Assembly (NCBI GenBank): GCA_038883475.1
Contig: JAVZMA010000009.1
Coordinates: 1 to 57,238 of the forward strand
Length of the DNA stretch: 57,238 nucleotides
Reading direction: 5' to 3'
Origin: JAVZLH01 sp038883475
Lineage (GTDB): Archaea > Thermoproteota > Bathyarchaeia > Bathyarchaeales > Bathycorpusculaceae
In this document: one piece after another, positions 7,103 through 16,732 of the stretch
Position numbering within the stretch: the stretch's first letter is position 1
How the letters are laid out: each line of letters opens with the position of its first letter
The notes under the pieces: generated by a model
Databases searched by the model: none
What the model was told of the DNA's origin: nothing
Seen by the model: only the letters and a program-made list of their open reading frames with translations
Translations under genes and position numbers: made by a program

Positions 7103-9225
7103 AGTTTGTTAGAAAACGCGATGGAAAATTAGAGGCTTTCGACCAAGAACGCATAACAAACGCCATCTGGAAAGCCGCCAGGGCTGTAGGCGGAAAAGAC
7201 CGCGAACTGGCCAAAAAATTAAGCGACAAAGTTGTTGAAATCCTCAAAAAGCGTTTTGGAGAGGAAGGAGTCCCAACAGTTGAGGAAATCCAAGACCTTG
7301 TAGAAAAAGTTTTAATAGAAAACGGGCATGCGCGAACAGCAAAGGCTTACATCCTCTATAGGAAGCAGCATCAAGACCTTCGGGAGTTAGCATCCCTCTT
7401 AAGCTCCGCAGACCTCGTAGACCAATACTTGGAAATAGAAGACTGGCGGGTTAAAGAAAACTCCAACATGAGCTACTCGCTGCAGGGCTTAAACAACTAC
7501 CTCTCATCAACAGTCATAGCCAAATACTGGATAACGCGGATTTACCCACCAAACATTGCAGAAGCCCACTTTTCCGGGGACATGCACATCCACGACCTAG
7601 GCGTGTTGGGACCATACTGTGTAGGCTGGGATCTACGGGATTTGCTGCTAACAGGCTTTGGAGGTGTATCTGGAAAAATCGAGAGCAAACCAGCAAAACA
7701 CTTTAGAACAGCCCTAGGGCAAGTGGTGAACTTCTTTTATACGCTTCAGGGAGAAGCCGCAGGAGCCCAAGCCTTCAGCAACTTCGACACTTTGCTTGCG
7801 CCGTTCATACGCTATGATGGATTAAACCAGAAAGAGGTGGAGCAAGCCCTACAAGAATTCTTCTTCAACATGAACGTGCCAACCCGCGTTGGATTTCAAA
7901 CCCCGTTCACGAATGTCACTTTGGATTTGACTGTTCCAGAATTCATGAAGAACGAGGCTGTTTTATTCGCTGGAAAGGTCATGGACGAAACTTATGGAGA
8001 CTTGCAGGCTGAAATGGACATGTTTAACATGGCTTTCGCCAACGTTATGCAGCAAGGCGACGCTAGAGGAAGAGTTTTCACTTTCCCAATTCCAACCTAC
8101 AACATAACCAAGGATTTCGGTTGGGAATCACCCGTTGTCCAAAAAGTTTTCGAAGTCACAGCCAAATACGGCGTTCCCTACTTTTCAAACTTCATAAACA
8201 GCGACATGAAACCCGAAGATGTTAGAAGCATGTGCTGCCGCCTAAGAATAGACAATAGGGAACTGCGCAAGCGCGGCGGAGGCTTCTTTGGAGCTAATCC
8301 GCTTACTGGTTCGATAGGCGTTGTAACGCTTAACCTGCCTAGGATTGGCTACTTGTCTAAGGATGAGGACGAGTTCTTCCAGCGTTTAGAAGCCCTCATG
8401 GAAACAGCCAAAGACAGCCTCGAAATAAAGCGGAAAGTTCTTGAAAACTTCACGGAAAACGGTTTATACCCATACTCGAGGCGTTACCTAAGAAACGTTA
8501 AAGAAGGCTTTGGAAAATATTGGAAAAACCACTTCTCAACAATAGGTTTGGTCGGCATGAACGAGGCAATCCTAAACCTCTTCGGCTTCGGCATAGCCAC
8601 GCCAGAAGGAAGAGAATTCGCCGTGAAAGTGCTCATGTTTATGCGTGAAAAACTCGCCGACTTCCAAGAGGAAACTGGAAACATCTACAATTTAGAAGCA
8701 ACGCCAGCAGAAGGCACATCCTACAGGTTGGCGAGGATAGATAAGCGCAAGTATCCGGACATTATTGTGGCTAATGAGAAATATTTGGCTAAGGGAGCTG
8801 AACCCTTCTACACAAATTCCACCCAGTTGCCAGTTGACCACGAATGCGACTTGTTCGAGGCTTTAGAGCACCAAGAAAGCCTTCAAACGCTATACACTGG
8901 CGGAACAGTCTTCCACATATACTTGGGTGAGAGGCTTTACTCTTGGGCTTCAGCCGCTGAACTGATAAAAAGGGCAACTTGGAACTCGCGCCTACCATAC
9001 TTCACTTTGACGCCCACCTTCAGCATATGCCCAACCCACGGCTACCTAAGCGGAGAACACAAGCAATGTCCAACATGCGGAGCAAAATGCGAAGTCTACT
9101 CGCGGGTTGTTGGCTACCTACGCCCGGTAGACCAGTGGAACGACGGAAAACAGGCGGAGTTCGCCATCCGCAGAACTTTTGATAAATCGGTGACGGTTGC
9201 AACAGCAACGCCCATAATTGCTTAA
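7099..9225 (+). CDS. nrdD: Anaerobic ribonucleoside-triphosphate reductase
   Basis: A 708-residue class III reductase, converting NTPs to dNTPs without oxygen through a glycyl radical. An ATP-cone (about 1-90; FVRKRDGKLEAFDQERI) is the allosteric site. The barrel contains MHIHDLGVLGPYC and MCCRLRIDNREL, with active-site cysteines. Near the C-terminus are a metal site (CPTHGYL and CPTCGAKC) and the radical motif RVVGYL with the glycine at about 672. Length is normal for the family. Middle gene of nrdR-nrdD-nrdG, and it shares an ATP-cone with NrdR. Confidence 0.96.
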   Translation: MKFVRKRDGKLEAFDQERITNAIWKAARAVGGKDRELAKKLSDKVVEILKKRFGEEGVPTVEEIQDLVEKVLIENGHARTAKAYILYRKQHQDLRELASLLSSADLVDQYLEIEDWRVKENSNMSYSLQGLNNYLSSTVIAKYWITRIYPPNIAEAHFSGDMHIHDLGVLGPYCVGWDLRDLLLTGFGGVSGKIESKPAKHFRTALGQVVNFFYTLQGEAAGAQAFSNFDTLLAPFIRYDGLNQKEVEQALQEFFFNMNVPTRVGFQTPFTNVTLDLTVPEFMKNEAVLFAGKVMDETYGDLQAEMDMFNMAFANVMQQGDARGRVFTFPIPTYNITKDFGWESPVVQKVFEVTAKYGVPYFSNFINSDMKPEDVRSMCCRLRIDNRELRKRGGGFFGANPLTGSIGVVTLNLPRIGYLSKDEDEFFQRLEALMETAKDSLEIKRKVLENFTENGLYPYSRRYLRNVKEGFGKYWKNHFSTIGLVGMNEAILNLFGFGIATPEGREFAVKVLMFMREKLADFQEETGNIYNLEATPAEGTSYRLARIDKRKYPDIIVANEKYLAKGAEPFYTNSTQLPVDHECDLFEALEHQESLQTLYTGGTVFHIYLGERLYSWASAAELIKRATWNSRLPYFTLTPTFSICPTHGYLSGEHKQCPTCGAKCEVYSRVVGYLRPVDQWNDGKQAEFAIRRTFDKSVTVATATPIIA

Positions 9226-9250
9226 CAAAGCCTTCTTCGAGTGAAAACCA

Positions 9251-9928
9251 ATGAAGTTCAGCGGACTCCAAAAAACAAGCCTCATAGACTACCCAAACAA
9301 AATAGCCTCAGTGCTCTTCACGCCAGGCTGCAATCTTCGCTGTCCTTACTGCCACAACTGGCGGATAGTCGTAGACCCAAAACCGCCGTTCCTCCAAGAG
9401 CAAGCCGCCATCAAAATTCTTGAAAACCGCAGAAAATACGTGGATGCTGTTGTCGTTACAGGCGGAGAACCAACAATGCATAAGGAAATCCCGAAATTTC
9501 TAAAAAAATTGAAGGATAAGGGCTTCGCGGTTAAGCTTGACACAAACGGTTTTTATCCCCAAGTTCTTGAAGAGTGCCTACCCTACGTGGATTACGTAGC
9601 GTTGGACGTAAAAACCACAATGGATAAGTATCCGCTTCTAGGAGCAAAAGACACAACCCCCATATTCAAGACAATTGAAATTTTGAAAACTGGAAAAGTA
9701 GAGTACGAGTTTAGGACGACTGTTGTTCCAGGGTTTGTGGACGCCGCGGACATAACGCGGATAGGCGAACTTGTGAAAGACGCGAAAACCCTAGCTCTAC
9801 AACAGTTCATTCCAGAAGACACCCTGGACAAAAAATACGGGTTGGTTAAGCCTTACCCGCCTGAAACCATCATCAACTTTGCAGAAAGCCTAAGGAAATA
9901 TGTTGATAACGTAGTGCTTCGAATCTAA
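9251..9928 (+). CDS. nrdG: Anaerobic reductase activating enzyme, radical SAM
   Basis: A 225-residue radical-SAM protein. The CNLRCPYCHN motif (CxxxCxxC) binds a 4Fe-4S cluster and SAM, followed by a VVTGGEPTMH glycine-rich strand. The start (FSGLQKTSLIDYPNKIASVL) is typical of the NrdG-like/PflA-like branch that makes the glycyl radical in NrdD. It lies 25 bp after nrdD and is presumably in the same transcript. Confidence 0.93.
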   Translation: MKFSGLQKTSLIDYPNKIASVLFTPGCNLRCPYCHNWRIVVDPKPPFLQEQAAIKILENRRKYVDAVVVTGGEPTMHKEIPKFLKKLKDKGFAVKLDTNGFYPQVLEECLPYVDYVALDVKTTMDKYPLLGAKDTTPIFKTIEILKTGKVEYEFRTTVVPGFVDAADITRIGELVKDAKTLALQQFIPEDTLDKKYGLVKPYPPETIINFAESLRKYVDNVVLRI

Positions 9929-9970
9929 AGAAGATAAAAAGAAAGGGTTATTATCTGCACGGTTTTGCGG

Positions 9971-11515
9971 CTAAACCAGTTCGCCTAAGAAAAACGCGTT
10001 GGTTCCAGCAGCAACGCCGACATTGCAGTCCTTAGCGATTAGCACGCTGACATAGCCGAGCGTGCCTTTCCCATTGTAGATTTCCACAGTTTTGATGGTG
10101 CATTGGCTTGTGATAACCCATGGAATGCGCACGCCGTCCACTTTGAAGTCTATTGTTGTTGTGTTGATGTAAATTGCTGCTTCTCCGCAAATCCATTTGT
10201 GGTTGATGTTTAACCCGCCAACGCCTACGAGCATTCTGTGGCTAACCATCCACTCGTATACTGGTGCGCTGACATCATTCATGCTGTACTCGCCAGAATA
10301 AACGTCCAGATGCCCATATCCCCAAAGCACATTAACTGTTACGTCAGGGTTCGCGATTCCAGGATTGATTTTGCCATACAAGGCATAGCCAAAGCGTTCA
10401 CTTTGGAAGACAAGTATTGGAACATCAATTTCAGAGTAGTGTTCGTCGAAGTCGTACGTCAAATATGGACAGTTTTTCCAGTCGATGTACGCCGTAGTTT
10501 CGAGAGCGAGCCTTGTAGGCCAGTACCTGTCAAACGTGGCGCATGTGTGTATCATAACCAGTGCGTTTCCATAGCCTCCATAAATGTTGCTGACAACACC
10601 GGCTCCCCATGCCATGTATATGGCGAATGCACACCATTCTGCAATGTTAGCCCAAGGTTTCCCGGTTATCGGGTTAATTGGAGGCTGAAGCGGAGTTCCT
10701 GGTGGGAATTCTGCGGGGGCGCCTGGATATTTGTCAGCATATTGGAATAGGAATATTCCTCCGGTGCTTCCTTCCCGGCTATGAACTTCACTGCCCCATG
10801 CACCTGTTGCATTCATTGCGTATAGCGCAGCTGGTAGGTTAAACGAATTGGTTGGATTGGGATTCTTAACTCCAACAACAGCCGCCCCGGATGCGCCTGG
10901 GTCAAGCAGTATTAATCCTTTCAGATCTTCTTTCCAGTATTTTGAGGCGTAGTTTATTGCTGCTACCCCGCCGAAGCTTTCGCCTGCCAAGTAGATTCTT
11001 TTGGCTCCTGAAACTTCTTTGGCTTTGTCAACTGCCTCTTTTATGTCGCTTATCCACTGGTCCCAACCCCAATCAAACATAAACGAAAGTTCACTGGTAC
11101 TCAGATATATGGGTACAAAGTGTGTTCTGTAATCTATGGAGTAGACATCAAAGCCTCTGTTCGCCCAGTAAATGGCTTGGGTATGGGCTTCATCTTTGGT
11201 CCATGGGTCTTCAGGCGGGTTTGAAATTAGTTGTTCGCCGTTGCTCCATGTTCCCGGCAGAATAAACAGGACTCCAAGCGGCTTAATGCCTTTCTTCACC
11301 AGCCTATGCAAGCCTATCTTGTCATATGGACCGTTTGGGGGCATTATTGGAACTTTTTGCCAAACGGTTTCTTCTAGGTCTGGGTAAGCTTTTACGCTTC
11401 TCACGGCAACTTGTGTCCAACCGTCAGATGCTGCACAAGTCTCTATTGCTGGGGCAATCACTGCAAGCAAGATGACAAGCAAAACCGCTAAAGATGTTAA
11501 TTTGGTCTTTTGCAT
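9971..11515 (-). CDS. Secreted alpha/beta hydrolase
   Basis: A 514-residue protein with a Sec signal peptide (hydrophobic core LAVLLVILLAVIAPAI, likely cut near residue 29). The nucleophile elbow is GESFGG (Ser about 180), followed by the strand LKGLILLDPG. A late IDVPILVFQSERFGYAL strand and the histidine of YGHLDVY complete a plausible Ser-Asp/Glu-His triad. After this a small C-terminal beta-rich domain follows (about 435-514). Likely an extracellular esterase or lipase; substrate unknown. Convergent with nrdG and not part of that operon. Confidence 0.8.
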   Translation of the reverse strand: MQKTKLTSLAVLLVILLAVIAPAIETCAASDGWTQVAVRSVKAYPDLEETVWQKVPIMPPNGPYDKIGLHRLVKKGIKPLGVLFILPGTWSNGEQLISNPPEDPWTKDEAHTQAIYWANRGFDVYSIDYRTHFVPIYLSTSELSFMFDWGWDQWISDIKEAVDKAKEVSGAKRIYLAGESFGGVAAINYASKYWKEDLKGLILLDPGASGAAVVGVKNPNPTNSFNLPAALYAMNATGAWGSEVHSREGSTGGIFLFQYADKYPGAPAEFPPGTPLQPPINPITGKPWANIAEWCAFAIYMAWGAGVVSNIYGGYGNALVMIHTCATFDRYWPTRLALETTAYIDWKNCPYLTYDFDEHYSEIDVPILVFQSERFGYALYGKINPGIANPDVTVNVLWGYGHLDVYSGEYSMNDVSAPVYEWMVSHRMLVGVGGLNINHKWICGEAAIYINTTTIDFKVDGVRIPWVITSQCTIKTVEIYNGKGTLGYVSVLIAKDCNVGVAAGTNAFFLGELV

Positions 11516-11639
11516 CTCCCTTCTCTCTCCCTTAAAGGCTTACATTATTTACCGCTAAAGTTGCGTATAATTTTTTCGGATATCATTCAGTTTAACCCGC
11601 CCCCTCGTTGCATACAAAACAAGTCTCGGCGAAGAAGCG

Positions 11640-12205
11640 TTAACTGCTTATCACGTATCGCATGATTGGGCGATTTTCTGAGCGTCGCACAACCTCCACG
11701 AATCCCGCCTTTCGAAAAGTGGAAGCCAAGCCTGTGTAGGCAGATGCGCTCGGTATCGTCCCTTCTTAGGCTCGATGGGATAACCCTCAACAATTTTGCC
11801 TCCGTTTTCCTTAACATATTTTAAGGCAGCTTCTAACAACTTAGAAGTTACACCCTTCCCTCTAAAGTGTTTAGCAACGAAAAAGCAGACAACAGACTAA
11901 ACTTGTTTGTCGTCAACTCGCTTGAGAACGCGCGAACGCTCCAAAGTTGGGTAAGCCTCTCTTGGGGCTACGGCACACCATCCGACTGGTTCACCGTCTG
12001 CATAGGCAAGAATCCCGGGAACCACGCCTGAATCGACAATGCTCTTCAAAGCCCGCCTGTTTCCTTCGCCTCTCTGCCTTAGAAAGTCGGAGCGTTTAAG
12101 CTTCCACCACATGCACCAGCAACCTCCACATGCTCCGTTTTTGCCAAAAAGCTTTTCAAGGTCAGCCCACCTCGCGGTTGTCAGCGGATGAAACTCTAAA
12201 GACAT
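11640..12205 (-). pseudogene. Decayed GNAT acetyltransferase gene
   Basis: Two lesions break an otherwise clear GNAT-family gene. From the ATG at 12205 it reads through VGWCAVAPREAYPTLE and LKRVDDKQV, then meets an in-frame TAG at about 11898-11900 where I would expect Trp. The same frame continues as SVVCFFVAKHFRGKGVTSKL, the acetyl-CoA-binding strand and loop. Near 11765 the frame is lost. The ancestral ending (TGLASTFRKAGFVEVVRRSE, then NRPIMRYVISS) is intact in another frame and stops at TAA 11640-11642. A cysteine-rich stretch ACGGCWCMWW lies near residue 24. The 5' gap is shared with rpoH. Confidence 0.85.
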
Positions 12206-12302
12206 TAAGCCACATCTCCGCATAATCTTTAGAAAGCGCAAAGTTTAAAGGTTTAATGGCTCGTTTAGGTTTTGGAATGTTATAGGAGAAGAGGTTTAGG
12301 GT

Positions 12303-12854
12303 TTGAGTCTTGAAGAGGAAACAGTAGAGGAGCGCAAAGCTAAGGTTCTGATTAAACTGAGGGGTTACAAGCTCGTAAAGAAGGAGAAGCATAAGGACGC
12401 CATAAGCTACATAGTTGACATTCCAAAAGAAAAGACAAAAGCAGTGATATGGTGTATTCCCGGCGAAACAACGATAGGCATAACCACGGTGAACCGCCTC
12501 CAAAAATTCATGAAAGAAGAAGGCATAGAAAGGGGAATAATCGTCACTGAGGGAAGATACACCCAAGCAGTCAGACAAAGCGCAAAGAAAAGAAAAATTG
12601 AGCTTCTGCCAAAAACTTTTCCAGTCTTCGACATTTTTGAGCATGTCCTCGTCCCAAAACATGAAATCCTAACGGAAGAAGAAAGAAAACAGGTTCTCGC
12701 CCAGTATAGGGTTCAACCCTACCAGCTGCCGCAGATCAAAGCTTCAGACCCTGCCGTAAAGGCGATAGGGGCAAAGCCAGGCGACATTCTCCGCATAGTG
12801 AGAAAGAGCCCAACGGCGGGCGAGCATATAGCCTATAGATACGTTGTGGAATAA
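12303..12854 (+). CDS. rpoH: RNA polymerase subunit H, two-domain Rpb5-like
   Basis: A 183-residue protein with a TTG start and a GAGG site 8 nt upstream. The last 75 residues are the universal archaeal RpoH / Rpb5 C-terminal domain (EHVLVPKHEILTEEERKQVL, then QLPQIKASDP, GAKPGDILRIVRKS, YRYVV). Archaeal RpoH is normally only this about-80-residue domain. Here about 108 residues precede it, with IGITTVNRLQKFMKEEGIER and GIIVTEG matching in order the N-terminal jaw domain of eukaryotic Rpb5 (compare recalled yeast VGVKTMKTFVIHIQEKNFQT, GIFVYQN). No rpoH stands at its usual place before rpoB, so this is probably the only copy nearby. Confidence 0.92.
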   Translation: MSLEEETVEERKAKVLIKLRGYKLVKKEKHKDAISYIVDIPKEKTKAVIWCIPGETTIGITTVNRLQKFMKEEGIERGIIVTEGRYTQAVRQSAKKRKIELLPKTFPVFDIFEHVLVPKHEILTEEERKQVLAQYRVQPYQLPQIKASDPAVKAIGAKPGDILRIVRKSPTAGEHIAYRYVVE

Positions 12855-12858
12855 ATTA

Positions 12859-15258
12859 TCAAGTTTCTACAGTCTTTCTTCGACGCAGTAGCAGAACAAC
12901 AGAAGATAAGGCACTAACAGCTCCTACCAGTGCAAAAGCTAAAATTGCATATTGTAAGAGGTTCCAAGTTCCTTGAGCGCGTATTAAATCAGATATGTCC
13001 GTTTGAATTTGTCCCAGCCCTGGAACAACGATTGTGGCTATGTTGCCGTTAATTTCGGTTATTGTGCCGTTTACTATGCCTATGAATGTTTGGATTTTTG
13101 CTGTTGTGCCGTTAATCTCCAGAACTTTGAGGAAAATTTCTTCGAGAGTTGGGCTTATTAGGAAGCATTGGAAGGAGGTGCCGCTTGCGTTAATGGTGCT
13201 TGTGATGTATTCGGCTGCAATCACTAAAGTGTATGTTCCATTGCTGGCATCCTCTGGTATCTGGTAGGAAATTTTGTATAAGCCCGTTGTTATAAGCTGT
13301 GCTGTGAGGCTTTTAGCCGTCCCGTTTGGCATGTATAAGACAGCGTTTAAGGCAGTTGTGTTGACAGCTTTTCCCTTAAAAGTTATTTGGGCGTAAAATT
13401 CGGCTGTTTCGCCTCTGAAATGTGTTTCACCAACATTCAATTGAACAGCTAACGGCGTAACATCCACAACAGTGAATTCCGCACCAATGTAGTCTTGGCT
13501 GTAAAACGCTTTCACTGTCTGGTTTTCCGCTAATGAAACTGGCACATTGAAGACGAAAACAAAGTTTCCAGACTCGTCTGTTACACAATCGCCAAGTATA
13601 AAATCGTTAAAAGCCACTATTATGACGTTTTCAGGCTCAAAGCCAAAGCCCATAACTGTAACCTTTGTTCCAACTGGTCCACTGGCGGGGTCTAGAATTA
13701 TGGACATAACTGAAACCGTTTCTGAAACAGCATTGTTTGCAACTTCAGTTTCGCCGGGAACTGGCATCACGTAGGCTGTTAGGTTGTATGTGCCTCCGGC
13801 TGTTGGGTTCCATGATAAGTTGACGGTGGCAACGGCGTTGCTTGCCAGCTGATTGATGAATGCGGAGTCGATGATTTCATCGTTGACAAGAAGTTGCACT
13901 GTCAAATCTTGCTCGTTGCTTGTTCCAAAATTCATTACGGTAACGCTAAACAAAACAAGTTCGCCGGAACGGATACGCTCCGGCTTTGCCCAAGAAAGGA
14001 TTAAAACGTCATGAGTTGGGGGAAGTTGCCCAACTGCTTTTTCCGCGTTAACCCTTCCATACCCATAATACTTATCGAAGCCCAAACTGCCCAAATCGTC
14101 AGCCGTAGACCTCAATTGGGCTCTAATCCAGTCCCGCGTTGCGTTTGGAAAGCGGCTCCAGACAAGCGCTGCCACACCAACCACATGCGGGCAAGCCATA
14201 GAAGTGCCATTCATATACGTGTAGGAATCGTTCCAAAATGTTGAATATACGTTTACCCCGGGGGCTGCAACTTCAACCCAGCTTCCAAAGCTTGTGAACC
14301 CTGCTGGAGCATCATCCGAGTCTGTTGCAGTCACGGCTATAACTTCAGGGTAGGCGGCTGGGTAAATTTTCTTGTTTGAGGCTTCGTTTCCAGCAGCTGC
14401 AACTATTAGCAAACCCATGTTGTAAGCGTATTGTATTGCTTCGTGTAAAAGCCTGCTGTCTTCATCGCCGCCCCAGCTGTTGCTTAGGATTTTCGCGCCG
14501 TTTTCAGCAGCGTGTATTATGGCTTTTGCAAGGTCGTCTTCCCAGCCATCTCCATCAGCGTTCAAAGCCTTTTCAGCCATTACACGAACCTGCGCTAGTC
14601 CAGCAACGCCTAACGCATTGTTTAATTTAGCGGCTATTATGCCAGCACAATGCGTCCCATGCCCATTGTCATCCATGGGGTCGGTGTCATTGTTCACCCA
14701 GTCGCGACCCAAAGTAACGTAGTTGGCTGCGAGGTCTGGGTGATTGTAGTCTACGCCAGTGTCTATTACGGCGACAAGGATTGAGCTGTCGCCTGTCGTT
14801 GTGTTCCAAGCCCAGTCCGCCCTAATTTTTCGAGGTCCCCACTGCAAGTTCCAATATTGGTCGTTTGGAACAAGCAAGGCTTTGAATTTCATGTTTGGCT
14901 CGATATATCTGGCTAGAGCGTTTTTGCTGGCTTTTTCTCTAAACGAGGAAACGGTGTTTAGGGGCATGTCTGCGACGAGGGCTATGACTTTGCCTTTTAT
15001 TGAAATGGTGTTCACGATTCTACCTCGGTCTTCAGCGATTGCGTTAACAAGGTTTGCGTAGGCTTCAGGTTTTGAACCCTCTACTCCAATCACTATTTCA
15101 ATTGAATCCTCGTCAGCACAGATGGAACTGCCATTTTTCGACCAGAAAGTATAGTCTATATTGTTTTGGATTAGGTTCAAAGCGCCAACAGTTTTCGTAG
15201 AAAACAGGGTTATTATGGCTATTACCATTAGGAGATGGTTTAATCTTTTCCTTGGCAT
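12859..15258 (-). CDS. Secreted, membrane-anchored subtilisin-like protease
   Basis: A 799-residue S8 serine protease. An N-terminal signal segment (about 8-26) is followed by an I9-like pro-region. The catalytic domain shows Asp (AVIDTGVDYNHPDL), His (NGHGTHCAGI), the oxyanion Asn (SNSWGG) and Ser (GTSMACPHV). Then come a CARDB-like domain (HDVLILSWAKPERIRSG), an IPT/TIG-like domain (LDPASGPVGTKVTVMGFGF), a further beta domain, and a C-terminal membrane helix with an RRRK stop-transfer. So it is tethered outside the cell with the protease facing out. Convergent with rpoH, with only 4 bp between the stops. Confidence 0.93.
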   Translation of the reverse strand: MPRKRLNHLLMVIAIITLFSTKTVGALNLIQNNIDYTFWSKNGSSICADEDSIEIVIGVEGSKPEAYANLVNAIAEDRGRIVNTISIKGKVIALVADMPLNTVSSFREKASKNALARYIEPNMKFKALLVPNDQYWNLQWGPRKIRADWAWNTTTGDSSILVAVIDTGVDYNHPDLAANYVTLGRDWVNNDTDPMDDNGHGTHCAGIIAAKLNNALGVAGLAQVRVMAEKALNADGDGWEDDLAKAIIHAAENGAKILSNSWGGDEDSRLLHEAIQYAYNMGLLIVAAAGNEASNKKIYPAAYPEVIAVTATDSDDAPAGFTSFGSWVEVAAPGVNVYSTFWNDSYTYMNGTSMACPHVVGVAALVWSRFPNATRDWIRAQLRSTADDLGSLGFDKYYGYGRVNAEKAVGQLPPTHDVLILSWAKPERIRSGELVLFSVTVMNFGTSNEQDLTVQLLVNDEIIDSAFINQLASNAVATVNLSWNPTAGGTYNLTAYVMPVPGETEVANNAVSETVSVMSIILDPASGPVGTKVTVMGFGFEPENVIIVAFNDFILGDCVTDESGNFVFVFNVPVSLAENQTVKAFYSQDYIGAEFTVVDVTPLAVQLNVGETHFRGETAEFYAQITFKGKAVNTTALNAVLYMPNGTAKSLTAQLITTGLYKISYQIPEDASNGTYTLVIAAEYITSTINASGTSFQCFLISPTLEEIFLKVLEINGTTAKIQTFIGIVNGTITEINGNIATIVVPGLGQIQTDISDLIRAQGTWNLLQYAILAFALVGAVSALSSVVLLLRRRKTVET

Positions 15259-15274
15259 CTTGGAAACCCCCGTT

Positions 15275-15835
15275 TTATTGTTTTGCTATCATGACTTCTG
15301 TTGCTTTTATGACGGCTTCAACTTCGTCTCCAACTTTTATGTCCAGTTCTTCTGCGGCTTCCCTTGAAATTAGGGCAGTCACAGTTGCCGGCGTGCTTAT
15401 TTCTATTTTGACTTTGGCTGTGACATCTCCTTTTTCAACAGCCTTAACTTTTCCCTTTAAACGGTTTCTTGCACTTATTTTCAACCCAACAGCCTCCCAA
15501 TACTCCGTATCAGCTAGAACCTCACCCACATAGCCCTCAACACGCCTATACTCTTCAAGTATCTGCTTGCCAAGCGCCGTTAGTTTTGCTCCGCCCCCAC
15601 CAGCCTTTCCACCCTTGTAAGTTTCGATTATCGGCTCGCCTATGGTTTTCTCGATTTTTTGCAGGTAGCTCCAAACATAGCGATATGACATTCCAAGTTT
15701 TTTGGCGGCTTTTGAAATGGAGTTTTGTTTATTTATTTCCTCTAAAATTTGGGCTCCACCTTTGCCTAAGACGGGTTTTCCTTTATATTCTATCCAGATT
15801 TTGCATGAGGGCTTATGCTTTTTTTGGGTGAACAT
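15275..15835 (-). CDS. modE: ModE-like molybdate/tungstate-responsive regulator
   Basis: A 186-residue protein. It has an N-terminal LysR-like winged helix (NSISKAAKKLGMSYRYVWSY) with the glycine-rich KGGKAGGGGAKLT wing typical of ModE, then one TOBE/Mop domain (about 116-183; KISARNRLKGKVKAVEKGDV, ISREAAEELDIKVGDEVEAV) for oxyanion binding. Bacterial ModE often has two Mop units; this has one. It is divergent from a TSUP permease, which may be its target. I could not identify a convincing ModE site in the gap. Confidence 0.88.
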   Translation of the reverse strand: MFTQKKHKPSCKIWIEYKGKPVLGKGGAQILEEINKQNSISKAAKKLGMSYRYVWSYLQKIEKTIGEPIIETYKGGKAGGGGAKLTALGKQILEEYRRVEGYVGEVLADTEYWEAVGLKISARNRLKGKVKAVEKGDVTAKVKIEISTPATVTALISREAAEELDIKVGDEVEAVIKATEVMIAKQ

Positions 15836-15955
15836 TGTATGGTTGTTATGTTTGCGTTAGATTTATAAGCTTATTCCGATGTGTTCTTGTATTCGCATCG
15901 ACCGTAAAGGGAGGCGAAACATATCACAGACACGTTCCACCTTTCAGCTGGCAAA

Positions 15956-16723
15956 ATGTCAGCGGCTGTTTTCTTCGGCTTCCTCATGGGAGCCGCCGCC
16001 GGCTTGATCGGCGTAGGCGGAGGAGAATTCAGAATCCCAATACTGCTTTACGTCATCGGTCTTCCGGTCATAACGGCAATCGCCGTAAACCTTCTAGTCG
16101 GCTTCTTAACGGTTGTTTTCTCTTTCCTAAAGCGATTCCAGCTGGGTTTACTGGATGAGAATGGCTTAAGCGTGGCACTGGTCATGTCTTTAAGCTCGAT
16201 TGTCGGTGCTTATCTTGGCGCTTTGTTCACTGGAAAAATTCCTGAAAAACCTTTGAAGAAGGTTTTGGCAATATTCTTAGTCATTGTTGGATTAAAGATT
16301 GGGCTTGAACCTTTTATTCATGCTCCGCCGCTATTCAGCTTGAATCTAGGAATAGTGGAGGAAATTTTTCTCGCCGCTTTGGTGGGTGTCTTGATAGGGG
16401 CTGTTTCTGGAATGCTCGGTGTTGCTGGAGGCGAGTTTAGGATTCCAGCACTAATCTATCTTTTCAGCTTTAACATAGTTTCCGCTGGAACAATAAGCTT
16501 GCTTGTTTCCATACCAACAGTCGCCACGGGCTTCGCAAAACACAGAAACATGGGTCACACAAACCGAAGCGCTTACATAATCGCAGCAGCAATGGGAGCT
16601 GGCTCAGTTTTAGGCGCCCTAATTGGGGCATCATACGCAGGCGTTGTTGAAGAGGATTTCCTCAAAATGTTGCTTGGCGCAATTCTAATTTTGGCAACTG
16701 TTAGGATGGTTACAGAACCCTAA
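15956..16723 (+). CDS. TSUP (TauE/SafE) family membrane permease
   Basis: A 255-residue polytopic membrane protein with an internal duplication. The two halves each carry the family signature (GLIGVGGGEFRIPILLY near 20 and GMLGVAGGEFRIPALIY near 160). The family moves sulfite, sulfoacetate and related organic or inorganic anions. Divergent from modE, so an oxyanion link is a reasonable inference. A TTTATAAG element at about 15860 may be its promoter. Confidence 0.88.
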   Translation: MSAAVFFGFLMGAAAGLIGVGGGEFRIPILLYVIGLPVITAIAVNLLVGFLTVVFSFLKRFQLGLLDENGLSVALVMSLSSIVGAYLGALFTGKIPEKPLKKVLAIFLVIVGLKIGLEPFIHAPPLFSLNLGIVEEIFLAALVGVLIGAVSGMLGVAGGEFRIPALIYLFSFNIVSAGTISLLVSIPTVATGFAKHRNMGHTNRSAYIIAAAMGAGSVLGALIGASYAGVVEEDFLKMLLGAILILATVRMVTEP

Positions 16724-16732
16724 AAGGTTAGG

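Noticed and set aside
11898..11900. In-frame TAG in the GNAT gene as a possible pyrrolysine codon
   Set aside because: The family position is expected to be Trp, and a separate frameshift further on shows that the gene is simply decaying.
12162..12662. Minus-strand ORF of 166 codons over rpoH
   Set aside because: Shadow of the rpoH gene; no ribosome site and an unlikely Phe/Cys/Tyr-rich composition.
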